DNA of 64,000 nt from Codonopsis lanceolata (lineage: Eukaryota; Streptophyta; Magnoliopsida; Asterales; Campanulaceae), in NCBI GenBank assembly GCA_013146195.2, contig CM028377.1:1798001-1862000 (forward strand), read 5' to 3'. The notes beneath the pieces are model-generated. The model was given only the letters and a program-made list of their open reading frames with translations, made no database searches and was not told the DNA's origin. Below, piece by piece: positions 43,344-55,127 of this stretch; position 1 is the first letter of the stretch, and each line of letters begins with the position of its first letter. Position numbers and translations under genes: made by a program.

Positions 43344-45084
43344 TGTGGGTTCCCGGGATGAGTGCTCCGCGCCTGGCGCCTTGGATAGGTGCGTCGTGCG
43401 GATGCGGTGACATCTATCGCTCCCGCTCCACCATCCCTTGTTTAGGGAAGACGAAATCAAAAAGTGCGGGAGGAGTCTTTGCCGCGTTGGAATGCGCCTC
43501 GGTTGCTAGCTTTAGTGGATTTTGATCCAATATGGGAGCTTTGGGTTTTCTATATCAAGTTATCCCTTTTTTAGGGGATACCAGGATATAGGAATGCATC
43601 ACCCTTCTATTCCCATTCTCCCTTGTTTTGGGGAAAACGTGAAAGTGCAAGGAAGGAATGTTGCAGCGCCCCCACTATGGATTTTATGAAAATAGCCTTA
43701 TGGCCTATCTCGGATCACTATGGGTGCTTTGAGTTTTCTACGTCAAGTTATCCCTTGTTTAGGGGATACCAGAACATAGGAATACATCACCTTTCCATTC
43801 CCATTCTCCCTTTTTTAGGGGAGAACGTGAAAGTGCAAAGAAAGATGTTGCGAGGCCCCACTGGATCCAAGATGTTTTAGAGTCGCCATCTTTATTTTAA
43901 GGAATAAATAAAGCAAAACCAAAAAAGAAAACCGAGATAATGAAAACGGGTTCGAGAGGCTAAGTTACGAGTTGGGAAGGTGCTAGGCACCCAACTCGCC
44001 CTTTCGGTCTCAAACGGTTTTTGGCTAAAGTATGCTTATTGTTATATTTATTTAACGATAAATAAAGCATTAATCGCCTACAAATACATCCATTACATCT
44101 ACATTATTTACTGACTTGCAATGCCTCTTTTACAAATAATCACGAATAGACTTGAAAATATTTAGCCATAATAACAAAAGCTACATTTAGTACTATTTCC
44201 TAACTAAATCCGGCAAAGACAACCGCTTATATAACTACATCGGTCGGATTGAAATAATACTTTTACAAATAAAGACTTTAAAATAAAAAATAAAACTTAC
44301 CTTGGACGGCCTAAGGTGTGCTCGCTCGCTGTCCTTCAAGGAGAGGGAGTCTTTTTGTTGTTGTTGTTGTTGTGTGTTGTGTGAATTTAGGCGGCGGATC
44401 TGTTTCGAAAGTTACTTTCTACTTAGGGATTTGGGCAGCAGTAATGTTTTGTTGTTTGGTTGTTTGTTGGCTTGAGGTGTCGAAATCGAGGCGGAATAAC
44501 TTTCTGATTTGGCTAAGCCTTTAAATCGGGCGAGCAACCGCTCTTTCCACGTTTTTGGACTCGGGAAAAGGGTGGATACCTAGCGGGGGCAAGGCTCACC
44601 CACCGTTGGTTTGTGTTTGGAAGAGTTTTGGCAGTAGTTTGAGGCTTTTGAGGTGATCGCTCACTATCTCACTCGCTTCTCTATTTCTCCTACAGAACGA
44701 CACGAAGAATTTTATCGAAGGAAAGGTGATGAATGAAGAGCCGGAGCCTCTATTTATAGGTCCGAGGACGTATGAAATAAATTTCCTTCTTCATGCATCA
44801 TTCGCTTTGTACGCCGCCAAGGAGTGAATTGCATTTTAACGTTGAAGAAATCGGGCCAGCTAGAAAATTAAGCAATCCCATGAATTGGGCGCCACCCCAA
44901 TTTTCATGGTGGCCATGCCCAATTGCCAATTCTTTTTGAACACTTTGGTCCCCGCAGTTAGCCTTGCGCATCCTCGCTTTGTCCTTTGCATTTGACTCAG
45001 AATTTGACATTTGTTAATGTTTTAACAGGTCTTGATATTTTATGTCATGTCACATGCCAGGGGTACAAAATTGGGGTGTCTACA
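43344..45084 (-). mobile_element. Solo LTR-like gypsy insertion
   Basis: 1,741 bp beginning, on the minus strand, TGTAGACACCCC (at 45084) and ending GGGAACCCACA (at 43344), bracketed by CAAAG at 43339-43343 and 45085-45089. TATAAATAG lies on the minus strand near 44752. Two copies of a 150-bp block lie at about 43532 and 43720 (period 188 bp). A string like a tRNA-Arg primer site, TGGCGACTCT, lies inside at 43879-43888, so the unit could also be a 5' LTR plus leader fixed as a unit. It has no coding capacity. Confidence 0.75.
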
Positions 45085-45089
45085 CAAAG

Positions 45090-45249
45090 TTTTAGTCAAA
45101 GTAAAACATGAATGCCGTGAGCTTTTGGAAGTATTGAATATGATAAATACTTACCATTGTTTATTGACCAATAAATGACACAACAATAATTAAAACACAT
45201 GGTTTTGAATAAATAAAATAGGATGTCCCTATTTTAATTACCCTTACCA
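45090..45249 (-). mobile_element. Start of a minus-strand copia-type 3' LTR
   Basis: On the minus strand the LTR begins TGGTAAGGGTAATTAAAATAGG directly after a polypurine tract. It runs left to 45090, where the gypsy solo LTR has been inserted, and continues at 43338. Confidence 0.6.
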
Positions 45250-45261
45250 TCTTCCCCTTTG
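45250..45261 (-). promoter_or_regulatory. Polypurine tract of the minus-strand copia fragment
   Basis: CAAAGGGGAAGA on the minus strand abuts the LTR start TGGTAAGGG. It shows that the env-like remnant to the right belongs to a minus-strand element. Confidence 0.7.
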
Positions 45262-45522
45262 TTGAACCTTTCTGGTAAAAGAAAATGACAAGTGTTTTTC
45301 AACACAATCAAACAATTAACCTGCATTGGTTAATTTTTCATAAATTCTCTGCCTGAATTTGTGCAAGCATATACCAAAAAATCATAAATGAACCCTGCCC
45401 CAGATTAAATAACCCTCATGCATTAACAGATGCAATCACTTTTTAAACTAAGTTGGACTAAACATTATAGAAAACAAACTTAAAAGCAATCAAAGAAAGC
45501 AAATAAAATTGTTTATGGGAAT

Positions 45523-46600
45523 CTACAAAGAGTTTGATTCATCATCATAACCTTTTTCTTCAGAAGCATCTTCTTCATCTACTGGATCAGCACCAATATC
45601 ACTTGCACTTGTCTCCCCCACTCTTTGGCCAAAATTGCGGTGGGAGATGATAAGAAAGCCAAACAAGGTAGTGAGTCTTTAAGACCTGGAGTTGTGTCTG
45701 GATCTGGGGAAGCTGGTTCCTAACAAAAGACAGTGCAACAGTTGCACCTTCACCAAAAGACATGTATGATAGTGTTGGAGGGATTGATGTAGTCATGAGA
45801 GCATTACCGCTGCATTGGTCACACCAAATTTAGATGCTTGATGCTCACAACCGGAGGAGGATTTGTGGTAGATTCTCGTGTGGTGTGTAGGGATAAACAA
45901 AGGGCGTGTTTCTAACCCTCTATCCTTGAGTAATTTTTGCCGCAATGGGAAGGGGGTCTGTAGTTAATATTTCTTTACCCAAAACTTCCTTGGGAAACTA
46001 ACAACAGATATGAGAGAGGGGAAGGGAAGGGCTCTCTTGTCTCCTTTAGATTCAACAAATGCTACCACCTTCTTAAAGACCAAATCCTCAAATATCAAAG
46101 GGCAACCCTATTTTCTGCATCAACTTTGCATGCTCTTCATGAATAGCATTTTGTATAGTTAAGCACAACAAATTTTATACATAACAACATAAATTGAGGT
46201 TAGCTTGGCTGTGCTAACCTTTGATTTCTTTCCAGGCCAAGCTCTAGTTAGGCCACCACTCAACTCCTTGGCACACACAATCAGGTCACTTATCAATCCT
46301 ACCACATGCATATCAGTTGTACCATAATGCCTAGTGATACTAGAGGGGGAAAACTCTACAAACCTATTCCTAACAAAAACATTCTCAAACATAGGGTCCC
46401 CAGCAGTAGCAATCCTCTTTTCTAGGTTAGCATAAAATTCCATTACTATTTCTTTGATATAGGGGACATAATAGAGGGTGGATAGTGTTCCTATCGGAAG
46501 AACCGAACTAAATTTTGTTCGCTTAAGTCCTCAATGGGAATTGTCCTTTCATCAACAACTTTTCTAGTCGATCATAGCCTCTTCAAGATAGAAAATTTAA
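45523..46600 (-). pseudogene. Env-like extra ORF remnant of a minus-strand Sirevirus
   Basis: Frames broken by stops and shifts, reading leftward. A stretch MEFYANLEKRIATAGDP and VFVRNRFVEFSPSSITRHYG (46443 to about 46300) resembles the plant transposon protein domain also seen in element 1 (EEFYQE there). Then AWPGKKSKVSTAKLTSIYVV follows. Further on, 45796-45599 is a helical stretch, and the end is strongly acidic (ADPVDEEDASEEKG, stop at 45523-45525). It is placed between pol (missing) and a PPT-LTR, as expected for the env-like frame of a Sirevirus. The element has lost everything upstream. Confidence 0.6.
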
Positions 46601-46932
46601 AATAGTTTCACTTTTCACTTCACAAACAAAAAAGAGTTTTATTTAACGAGGCCATGTAGTATGGAGGAATACATTACTAGAGTAGTTTTGTAGGAATGTA
46701 CTTCAACAAACACTATCAGAATTTCTACTCAACATTACAAACCTAACCACTATACCCGAAATACTCCTAAGAAAAAATAACGACTTTTTTAATTCGTAAT
46801 ACTTTTTTGGTACTACGAATTATGTGTTTTATAGTTATGAAAAGAAATATACAAATAAAATTTTCATTTGAAAAATAATGTATTTGACTCAAATAAAAGT
46901 CAAATAGCTAGGACAATAAATTTATAACGGAG
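46601..46932. other. Flank with a duplicated segment
   Basis: The first 60 bases copy the flank at 39588-39648 (AGTTTCACTTTT and TTTTATTTAACGAGGC) without the hAT insertion. The rest is AT-rich with no gene. CGGAG (46928-46932) is the presumed left target site of element 2. Confidence 0.5.
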
Positions 46933-48237
46933 TGTAAGGGTAAAATATGCATGACCTATTTTAATTTTATTTCTCCTTTCTTGGTCCCTAAGGTTAGGCA
47001 ATTTTGGAAACAAAGTTTTCCTAAAGATTTAGTTGGCAATTTTGGAAACAAAATTTTCCTAAAGATTTTGGGTTTCTTGGACCTAAATCTTAGGAGTTAT
47101 TTTGGAAACAAAATCTATGTATAAATCCTTCTTATGCCGTGTCCTTGGACTCCTTGTCTTTTTGGTAAGTGAATCTAGTAATTAAGTGTTGAATCTTGCT
47201 TTAAATTAAAATTTGCTTAAAAATTATTCCACTTGATTGTCAGCCAAAAGCTTTAAGATATTTTGGTCAGCTTAAAATAATCTGTTAGTTACTTGTTTAA
47301 CTGACCATAACGTTTAAGTGTCAGCTTGCTTTCCTCATTTGATTGAACTTATACTTGTATTGACACTTTCTCATTTTGTGCTTTTGGTAGATATTCTGTT
47401 AGATAATCTTTCCAACAGGATCCTTGTGATCTTGTGAAGATACGTACACTCTGCCAAACACATTTTCGAATTCAAATGTGTTCCTAACAGGTTACTCTTG
47501 AAGTTCACCTATAAATACCCAATGGAAGCATTTTTGAAGACATAGAAGTCTGAAGCATTCTAATCCAAAAAGAAATTCTCTCTGTGCCTTAGTCTGCTTA
47601 AAACCTTAGCTAGATAATCTACCTTGAATATTTTTTTCTAGTTATTGTTTAGGCAAACACTGAGTGATTCAGTTCATACTTTTAGAAATCAGTCAGTTTG
47701 TCTCACGAGTTTCATTGTTACTTAATAATTTTCCATATATACTGGTCTTTTGTTGTACACTGATCCAATAGAGATCAACTAGATTCTTAATAAAATTAGT
47801 GCACTTCAAAAATCCAAGTCTGACCAACTTGGTAGTGGACGTAGCAGTTTTACTGTGAACCACTTCAATTGATTTGTCAACCATTACTTATTCTCTTGCA
47901 AACTGACCAAACACTTAAGAAGTTTTCAACTGATTAAGTGTCAGCCAGTTACTAACATAATTGCTTACTTATTTGTTCTAGTAAATTGTTTTTCAGTTTC
48001 TTCTTCATATTCAATGATCTACCTTAAAAAGCAAACTTCTTTGAAAATCGTTGTGTCAGCCAGCTGACCAACTTTCATCAGTTTAAGTTACTTTAAAGCT
48101 TCAGCCAGCTGACCCATACCAGCTGACTGACAAGATTCAATTTCCACTGCCAACTTAAAATTTTTACAAGTCAACCCTCAAGGTTTAACAAGGCTATTCA
48201 CCCCCTCTAGCCTTGTTTGTTGCCAACTGGACTTACA
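46933..48237 (+). mobile_element. 5' LTR of Sirevirus-type element 2
   Basis: 1,305 bp, from TGTAAGGGTAAAAT to GGACTTACA, followed by a primer binding site. TATAAATACCC lies near 47511. The text CAGCCAGCTGACC and close relatives recur at about 48060, 48107 and 48118. The homologous 3' LTR survives only from its middle onward at 58107-58645. Confidence 0.9.
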
Positions 48238-48239
48238 AT

Positions 48240-48252
48240 TGGTATCAGAGCC
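48240..48252 (+). promoter_or_regulatory. Primer binding site of element 2
   Basis: TGGTATCAGAGCC two bases after the LTR end is the standard complement of the initiator Met tRNA used by copia elements. Confidence 0.95.
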
Positions 48253-48303
48253 ATCTTTTTTGAAAAATTATTTTTCCAAGCCTAACAGCTTGAAAGCTCG
48301 ATC

Positions 48304-48803
48304 ATGGAAACTCTAAAAGCTTTCCAATCAAACAATGTTACTCAAGTACCCATTTTTGATGAAGATCACTTTGATATTTGGAAGGAAAGAATTACAAGAT
48401 ATATGAACAATATAGATAAACGATTAATGGAATGTGTAAAAGGTGGTCCTATGCAAACTATGAAAATTCATACTAAAGTTGGTAAATCTTCTACTGCAGA
48501 TGATGACACCATAAAGCCTCTTGCTCCAGTAGATGAAGAATATGTCCTCAAGCCTCAATCAGAATGGACTGAGGAAGATAAAATTACTGATGGACTGGAT
48601 GCTAAAGCTATACACATTCTATTAAGTGCTGTTCCTGATGAAAACTACAAACAAATCTATGACTGTGTTACTGCCAAAGAAATATGGGATGCTCTTGTTG
48701 AATATGTGGAAGGAGACCAAAACACCAAGGACAACAAACTCTATGACTGTATACAAGAGTTTGATGCCATCAAGAAGGACCCAAAAGAATCATTAAAAAG
48801 TGC
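48304..48803 (+). pseudogene. Element 2 gag, N-terminal part
   Basis: ATG at 48304, 52 bases after the PBS. The frame reads NNVTQVPIFDEDHFDIWKER, then helices typical of copia gag (AIHILLSAVPDENYKQIYDC, AKEIWDALVEYVEGD), up to ESLKSA where a solo LTR interrupts it. Removing the LTR and one AGTGC copy restores the frame directly (SAYDRFLEV). The capsid-like protein would assemble the particle. Interruption makes the copy inactive. Confidence 0.88.
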
Positions 48804-50022
48804 TGTTGATTCCTAATTCTAGATTTGGTTGAGTCATCTTCTGATTCTAGTGTACAGTGGCTAAAAGGTCTGCGTACCGATTAGTAAGGCAACTGTCTTA
48901 GAATCAATGTGTTTAGAACTGTTTAAGTGTTAGTTTAGGCGCGGTTTTGCAAGCTTCTTCAGCAGCCTTGGAAGAACAGCAGACTTTGAAGTTTGCTCAA
49001 AGAGCCAAAAATCAAGAATAGCCAAATCACGAAATTATGACACGTATACACCTATCCAGATATTTTCGAAAATATCTAGTCACAATGTCTTCATCAGATT
49101 TCACTTTAAAGAAGTCAACTCTACATGATGACAAGCTGTCCGCCTGCATCGTCTCTGGAAAAGAAGCGAAGACATTACCCTTTTTGGCTAAGAAGACTTT
49201 CCTAGCTCTGAGGCACCTGCAATCTGAAACCTTACTCAAATTGGGAATGTCTTTTTTCGCACACTTTGCATCTCGATGGTGGTCATTACATCTTCCAAAG
49301 CGCCGAATTGCATTCAATGCAAAAGAGCGTTGGACACGGATTCACTGCTGTCTCGGTCCAACGGTCCAAAGATCTCTTCTGGTATTTATTCAAGTCACGA
49401 AGATCGAAGAACAACTCTTGCGCATTAAAAACTCTCAAGCTTCATCTTCAACATAAAAGCATTCAAGAGATCAAAGGACAAGGACTAACACTTCACCAAA
49501 CTTTCTGAAGCTGCAGATCTGCCATCTTAAATTTGTTTCAGCTTCATTTAGTTTGTTTTTAAACTGTTCTTTAATTCAGCACGTGTGAGAACAATTATTC
49601 CTTGATTGTTTCTCGCACCTTTATACACTTGGTTAAAAACTTATTTTGTACACGATCCATTAGTGATCTTACTCATAAACCTAGTGGATAAACAAGTGCA
49701 CTTTTAAAATCCAAAGCTAACCACTTTGGTAGTGGATGTAGTACTATTCACGATGCATTTAACCACTTCAAATCAACGTGTTCTATTTTGAACTGTTCTT
49801 ATCTTTCTCATTAACTGCTTGTGCTTAACTATTTCTAAATCTGCACAACCTTTACTGAACTGTTGATAGTTCAGAGTCTATTCTGTTTCCGCTGCCTTAA
49901 TACTTCTATTCAAATCTTCCAAGAAATCGTTAAGAAGTGTTTACGAAAAGTTTTTACAAAAGCATATCTAGGCTATTCAACCCCCCATTCTAGCCTAGAT
50001 TGAGCCTACTTTGGGACCAACA
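48804..50022 (+). mobile_element. Solo LTR inserted in element 2 gag
   Basis: 1,219 bp, TGTTGATTCC to GGGACCAACA, flanked by AGTGC at 48799-48803 and 50023-50027. It belongs to the same broad LTR family as 31848-32509 and 41900-43122. No interior remains, so it formed by LTR-LTR recombination after insertion. Confidence 0.92.
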
Positions 50023-50027
50023 AGTGC

Positions 50028-50598
50028 CTACGACAGATTTCTCGAGGTAAGTAATAGATGTTCTTCTCTTTGTAAAGTCTATAGTATGAAAGATTTAAAT
50101 ATGCGTTTTCTTAGTAGCTTGGGAAGCAAATGGCATGTTAAGGTCACTACCATAAAGGAAGCAAGAGACTTGAACAAAACTCATATACGTAGTCTTGTTG
50201 CAAGTCTAAAAATCTATGAAAAGGAATTTCTTAAAATTCAAGAAATTGAGAAAAACTTTAAAGGTATATCTCTTCAAGCTGTAGAAGAGACACCCAAAAC
50301 TCCTCACGTCTGTCGGATGATGACTTTGATGAAGATGAATTCTTTGCTTTTGCGGACAATGCACAATTCGAGAAAGTATAAATCTTTTAAAAAGAACTTT
50401 CAAAAACCTTCTACAAATTTTCAAAAATCTTCCTCAAATCTTCAAAAACCTTCCTCAAGCTTTCAAAGACCTTCTACTGCAAACTTTCAAAAGCCTTACT
50501 TCAAAACAAATGAAGACAAGTTTGAGAAAGAAAAATTGTTGTGCTTCAATTGTAGAAAACACAGTCATTTGCTTCAAACTGTCCTTTTACAAAAATGA
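50028..50598 (+). pseudogene. Element 2 gag, central part with zinc knuckle
   Basis: This continues gag after the solo LTR: RFLSSLGSKWHVKVTTIKEA and LVASLKIYEKEF are capsid C-terminal landmarks. A run of short repeats (FQKPSTNFQKSSSNLQKPS) precedes a zinc knuckle at about 50540 (CFNCRKHSH), whose last Cys is replaced by Thr. The stop at 50596-50598 comes after a frameshift. Confidence 0.8.
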
Positions 50599-51840
50599 GT
50601 ATTATAAAGAGCTCCCAGAAATTTTGAAAAACAAAAGGGTTTGGTTCTTTGAAGATCAAAATCTTGCAACATGGATTGAAAGCATTAGAAGATGAATCTG
50701 GCGATTTTTGAGCAGAAGCAAATCTGTGTCTTGTTCTTGTTGCGGAATAAGCTATATATGATTCGAGAGAATGAGTTTCTTAGTCCAAAATATTCAAATA
50801 AGTCGATAATGAGCTGCCAAGCTCACCTATTAAAACCCCAAGTGACAAAGGTCATCAAAACGATCCGGTTGTGGTTAAAAAATAGGAAATGGTTTTTTAT
50901 GGACAAGGAATCATAAGTCGACGAGAAAGAAAAGTCGAGTCAACTTCTTCAAGGACTGCTAACATCAAAATAAGCAATATGTCAAAAGGCAAGAGGAGAA
51001 GGTTGACTCAAGTGTTGATGATTCTTGGAACAAATGCAAGCATGTATTCCAAGTTTGAAACACTTAAAAGAATCCATGTTTCTTTATCTGGTGATTTTAA
51101 AAGAATTTCTGAAGAAAACTGTGAGCTTCAAAAGATCAATGAGCTTTACAAAGTTCAGTAAAAGAATTGCTGCAACTTAAAAGCATCAATGAAAAAACAT
51201 GAGATTCAAGCAAAAATCTCGGATGCCCGATTGACCTTGTAGAAAGAAATCTTCGACGACCAATGTTGTTGATACTTACTCAAAGTCAAAATGGCTGCTT
51301 TGTGTAGAAACCATCATCGATCAACGAGAAAAGTCATGAAGACCAACAGGTCATGGATATTCAAAGGAAGATGAAGAGCGTGAGATCGATCAAATGGTGG
51401 ACCTAAGATTACGCTCAAAAGGACAAGGATCGAGCTATAATGTTTATGCCATTCAAATATCCCAAAAACATGAATCGACTAAAGAAGTCCATTAACAAAG
51501 GATAAGTTGAACAATGCGGCAGGTTGTCGGTCTTCAGTCACAAGCCTCAAAATTAGTCAGCTAAAACAACAACTGACAAATGTTAGCGGTGACAAAGAGG
51601 ATGATTCGGAAGAAAGACAAGCGACAAGTTCATGCCAATAAATTTTGTTGTTGCTAAGACCTCTAAGCCGAGTCAAAAGGAATAAAAGAATTCACCTCAA
51701 ATGATGATAAACTTTGGTTACCACAAGTGTAATATTTGTTCTACTTTTGGTCATCAGTCTCATGAATGCTGTTTAGATTTAAACCTCCTTGTGCAGTCAA
51801 GATGCCTAATTTCTCAGACGGCGGGTTTGGCTACCTAAGA
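50599..51840 (+). pseudogene. Element 2 gag C-terminal region, decayed
   Basis: Lysine- and glutamate-rich frames, none longer than about 90 codons, probably the coiled-coil C-terminal part of gag. A second zinc knuckle is intact at 51728-51769 (CNICSTFGHQSHEC, CX2CX4HX4C). Two zinc knuckles are common in Sirevirus gag. Confidence 0.65.
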
Positions 51841-52320
51841 AAACTAACCCTTTGGACCTAAAGTATAAAGGATACCATGATTTAAATATTCATATTTTAG
51901 GTATGCTAATGGCGGATGATCAATCAGCCAGCCGACATATGGATATTAACGACGATGGATGCTCGGACACATGACTAGGTCAGTGAACTTCTTCGACATT
52001 CTTTGCGGCCGACGAAAGGACCTTTTGTCATTTTTGGAGACAACTCAAAAGGAAAGACTATAGGTTATGGATCCATTATTAGAGGATCTGTAATAATTGA
52101 AAATGTCTCATTGGTACAAGGTTTGAAACACAATCTCTAAGTATTTCACTGATTACAGGTTGTGATAAAGGTATGGTTGCTCTTTCTCTTCCACATTGTT
52201 TTATCAAAAATAGCATCACAAATGAAGTTTTACTCACTTGTTCTAGAAAAAGAAATGTTTTTGCTATTGATTTACTCTCCATAAATAACGATTACAAAAA
52301 ATTTGTTTAATAGCAAACAA
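51841..52320 (+). pseudogene. Element 2 protease, decayed
   Basis: Near 51951 the text reads DDGCS where copia protease has DSGCS, followed one frame away by HMTRSVNFF, the usual continuation. So the active triad is altered and the frame is shifted. The rest to GAG-pre-integrase is open only in pieces. Confidence 0.65.
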
Positions 52321-53170
52321 TACTTCAAAAACTTCATGGCTTTGGCACAAAAGACTTTCACATTTGAACTTTAAATATCTTTCAAAACTTTCAAAAGGAG
52401 ATTTGGTGAAAGGTCAGCCATCCATAAACTTTCCTACTAACAAAAAATGTGACGCTTGCATCTTAGGAAAAATAACAAAAACTTCTTTCAAACCCAAACC
52501 ATGTCTTTCAACCAAAAGAATTCTTGAACTTCTTCATATGGATTTATTTGGACCCATTACAACTGCAAGTTTAGGAGGAAACAGGTATACTCTGGTTGTT
52601 GTGGATGATTACCATACACATGGGTTGAAATGATGCAATCCAAGGATGAAAACTTACGTTTCTACCTTTCCTATTCAAATCTTCAAACTCAAAAGGAATG
52701 TGAAATTATAAGTGTTAGATCTGATAATGGCCGTAATTCAAGAACTTTTGGCATGGATATACACGTGATGATCATGGAATTGATCATAATTTTTCAGAAG
52801 CCAGAACACCTCAACAAAATGGTATAGCTGAAAGAAAGAATAGACATTGATTGAAGCAGTAAACAATGTTAGTGAAGCAAAATTGCCAAAATATTTTTGG
52901 GGCGTAAGCCGTCAACACAAGATGTTTTACTCAAAATAGATCTCTCATAAACAAGTTTCATGGTAAGACTCCCGATGAAATATGGAGAGGTAGAACATCT
53001 AACATTGCTTTCTTTAAAAATTTTGGGTGCAAATGCTTCATTCACTACAATGGAGGTGATTACAGAGGTAAATTTGATGAAAAAGCTGATGAAGGTATCT
53101 TTGTTGGTTATGCTAAACATAGTAGAGCTTACAGAGTTTATAATAGAAAAACTCAAGTAATTGTTGAATC
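52320..53170 (+). pseudogene. Element 2 integrase
   Basis: GAG-pre-integrase text (WLWHKRLSHLNFKYLSKL at about 52340-52390, then CDACILGK) is followed by the catalytic core: MDLFGPITTASLGGN near 52540 (first Asp), VRSDNGRN near 52710 (second Asp), TPQQNGIAERKN near 52810 (Glu). Frameshifts at about 52610 and 52845 and further breaks before 53160 stop translation. Integrase would join the cDNA to the genome. Confidence 0.85.
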
Positions 53171-53490
53171 TATGCATATTACTTTTGATAAATCCAATTT
53201 ATTTGAGTCTACTAAGACCCCGGATGTTACTAACCATTTTGAGATTTTTGAGACAGGAAACAATGCTAGTTCAACTCAAAATAATGCTTCATCCTCAGCT
53301 CCTCCAACTATAACCTTAGATATTCAAAATGAGCTTCAGCAAGCTGACAACCTTCAGTCAGCTGACAATCCAAATCCTGTCACAGTTGATCAGTCAGCTG
53401 ACATACTTGGTTCTGAAACTATTCATCAGCTGACATTCCTCATTCTCCACCTTTACAAACTGAACCTCTTGCAGAACCTCCTAAAAAAAT
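53170..53490 (+). pseudogene. Element 2 IN-RT linker with SAD repeats
   Basis: A hydrophilic linker frame in which repeated CAGCTGACA DNA is translated as QQADN, QSADN and QSADI (about 53330-53410). The linker is poorly conserved between element families; here it consists largely of the element's signature motif. Confidence 0.6.
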
Positions 53491-54410
53491 GATGGAAGCT
53501 AGACATCATCCAGTTTCAAACATCATTGGAGATCCATTTGCTGGCCTTAGAACTAGAAGTAGCTCCAGAAATGAAACTCTTGATTCACATGCTTTTGTCT
53601 CTTCCATTGAACCCATAAAGGTTGATGAAGATTTAGAAGACTCTCAATGGATTGAAGCCATGCAAGAAGAGCTAAATCAGTTTGAGAGGTGTAAAGTTTG
53701 GAAACTTGTGCCTAGACCCTCAGATCAACAAGTCATTGGAACTAAATGGGTGTTCAGAAACAAGTTGGATGAAGATGGAAATGTTACAAGAAACAAATCA
53801 AGATTAGTAGCCAAGGCCATAGACAGGAGGAGGGTATTGACTATGATCAAACATTTGCTCCTATGGTCATACTGGAAGCCATCAGACTATTTCTTGCTTA
53901 TGCAACCTTCAAGGACTTCAAGGTATATCAAATGGATGTAAAAAGTGCATTTCTGAATGAAGATCTACAAGAACAAGCATTTCTTGGGCAACCTCCTGGC
54001 TTTCTTGATCTAAAAAAGAAGGACCATGTTTACAAGCTAAGAAAAGCTCTTTATGGTCTAAAGCAAGCTCCAAGAGCATGGTATGAAACTTTATCCAAAT
54101 TCCTCATGGAAAAAGGGTTTCAAAGAGGTAAAATCGATGCTACTCTTTTCTCCTTAAAGCACAAAGGTAACATCTTACTAGTTCAAATTTATGTTGATGA
54201 TATTATTTTTGGATCTACTAATGAAATTTTGTGTAAAAGATTTGAGAATCTTATGAAAGGAAAATTTGAGATGAGCATGATAGGAGAACTCACTTACTTT
54301 CTAGGTTTGCAAATTAAGCAAACTGAAGAAGGAATTTTTATCCATCAATCAAAATACAAGAGAGCTGATCAAGAAATACAATCTTCAAGAAGCAAATTCA
54401 GCAAACACTC
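53491..54410 (+). pseudogene. Element 2 reverse transcriptase
   Basis: Starts with WIEAMQEELNQFERCKVWKL and VIGTKWVFRNKLDEDGNV, a frameshift near 53815, then YQMDVKSAFLNEDLQE, LYGLKQAPRAWYE, the active site YVDD at 54190-54201 in IYVDDIIFGST, and GELTYFLGLQIKQ. The last three strings place it with SIRE/Maximus-type copia elements. A second frameshift is near 54365-54400. Confidence 0.92.
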
Positions 54411-55127
54411 CAATGGGAGTTGAATGTCACTTGGTCACTGATGAAAAAGGTAAACCAGTGAATACAACAGAGTACAGAGGTATAGTTGGATCTCTCCTCT
54501 ATTTAACTGCTAGTAGGCCAGACATCATGTTTGTTGTGTGTATATGTGCTCGTTTTCAAGCTAATCCAAAGGAATCTCATATGATTGCTGCAAAAAGAAT
54601 TATTAGATATCTGATTGATATAGAAAAGTTTGGTATATGGTATCCCAGAGACTCTTCTTTTAATTTGATTGGATATTCGGATGTCGACCTTGCGCCTTGC
54701 GAGTGACAAAAAGCACCGGTGGAACATGTCGGTTCCTTGAAACAACCGATATCTTGGGCATGCAAGAAGCAAGCTTCGCTTTCCACTTCAACTACGTAAG
54801 TCGAATATATTCTTCTTTGGAAGTCGTTGCTCTCAAATCCTTTGGATGAAACAACAACTATTGGATTATGAAATGCCAATGGGAACATGCCCTATTTATT
54901 GTGATAATACTTCTGCTATTTCAGTTTCTAAAAATCCTGTTATGCATTCTAAAACCAAACATATAGACATTAGGTATCACTTCTTAAAGGATCATGTTGA
55001 AAAAGGTAATGTTCAGCTAGAATATGTTTCTACTGAATTTCAATTAGCTGACATTTTTACAAAAGCTTTAAAATCTGATTGGTTTGAATTCTTAAGAGGT
55101 GAATTGGGAATGCTAATAATGTCATAG
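54411..55127 (+). pseudogene. Element 2 RNase H
   Basis: GIVGSLLYLTASRPDIMFVV, IGYSDVDLA (first Asp), a frameshift at about 54700-54840, then CPIYCDNTSAISVSKNPV (Asp), KTKHIDIRYHFLKDHVEKGN and STEFQLADIFTKAL, ending FLRGELGM and a stop at 55125-55127. The order and text are standard for copia RNase H. This is the natural end of pol. Confidence 0.9.

Noticed and set aside
43344..43890. Sequence left of the TGGCGACTCT motif as the interior of an Ogre-like element
   Set aside because: It is under 550 bp, has no coding text, and target duplications bracket the entire 43344-45084 unit, so a one-piece insertion is simpler.
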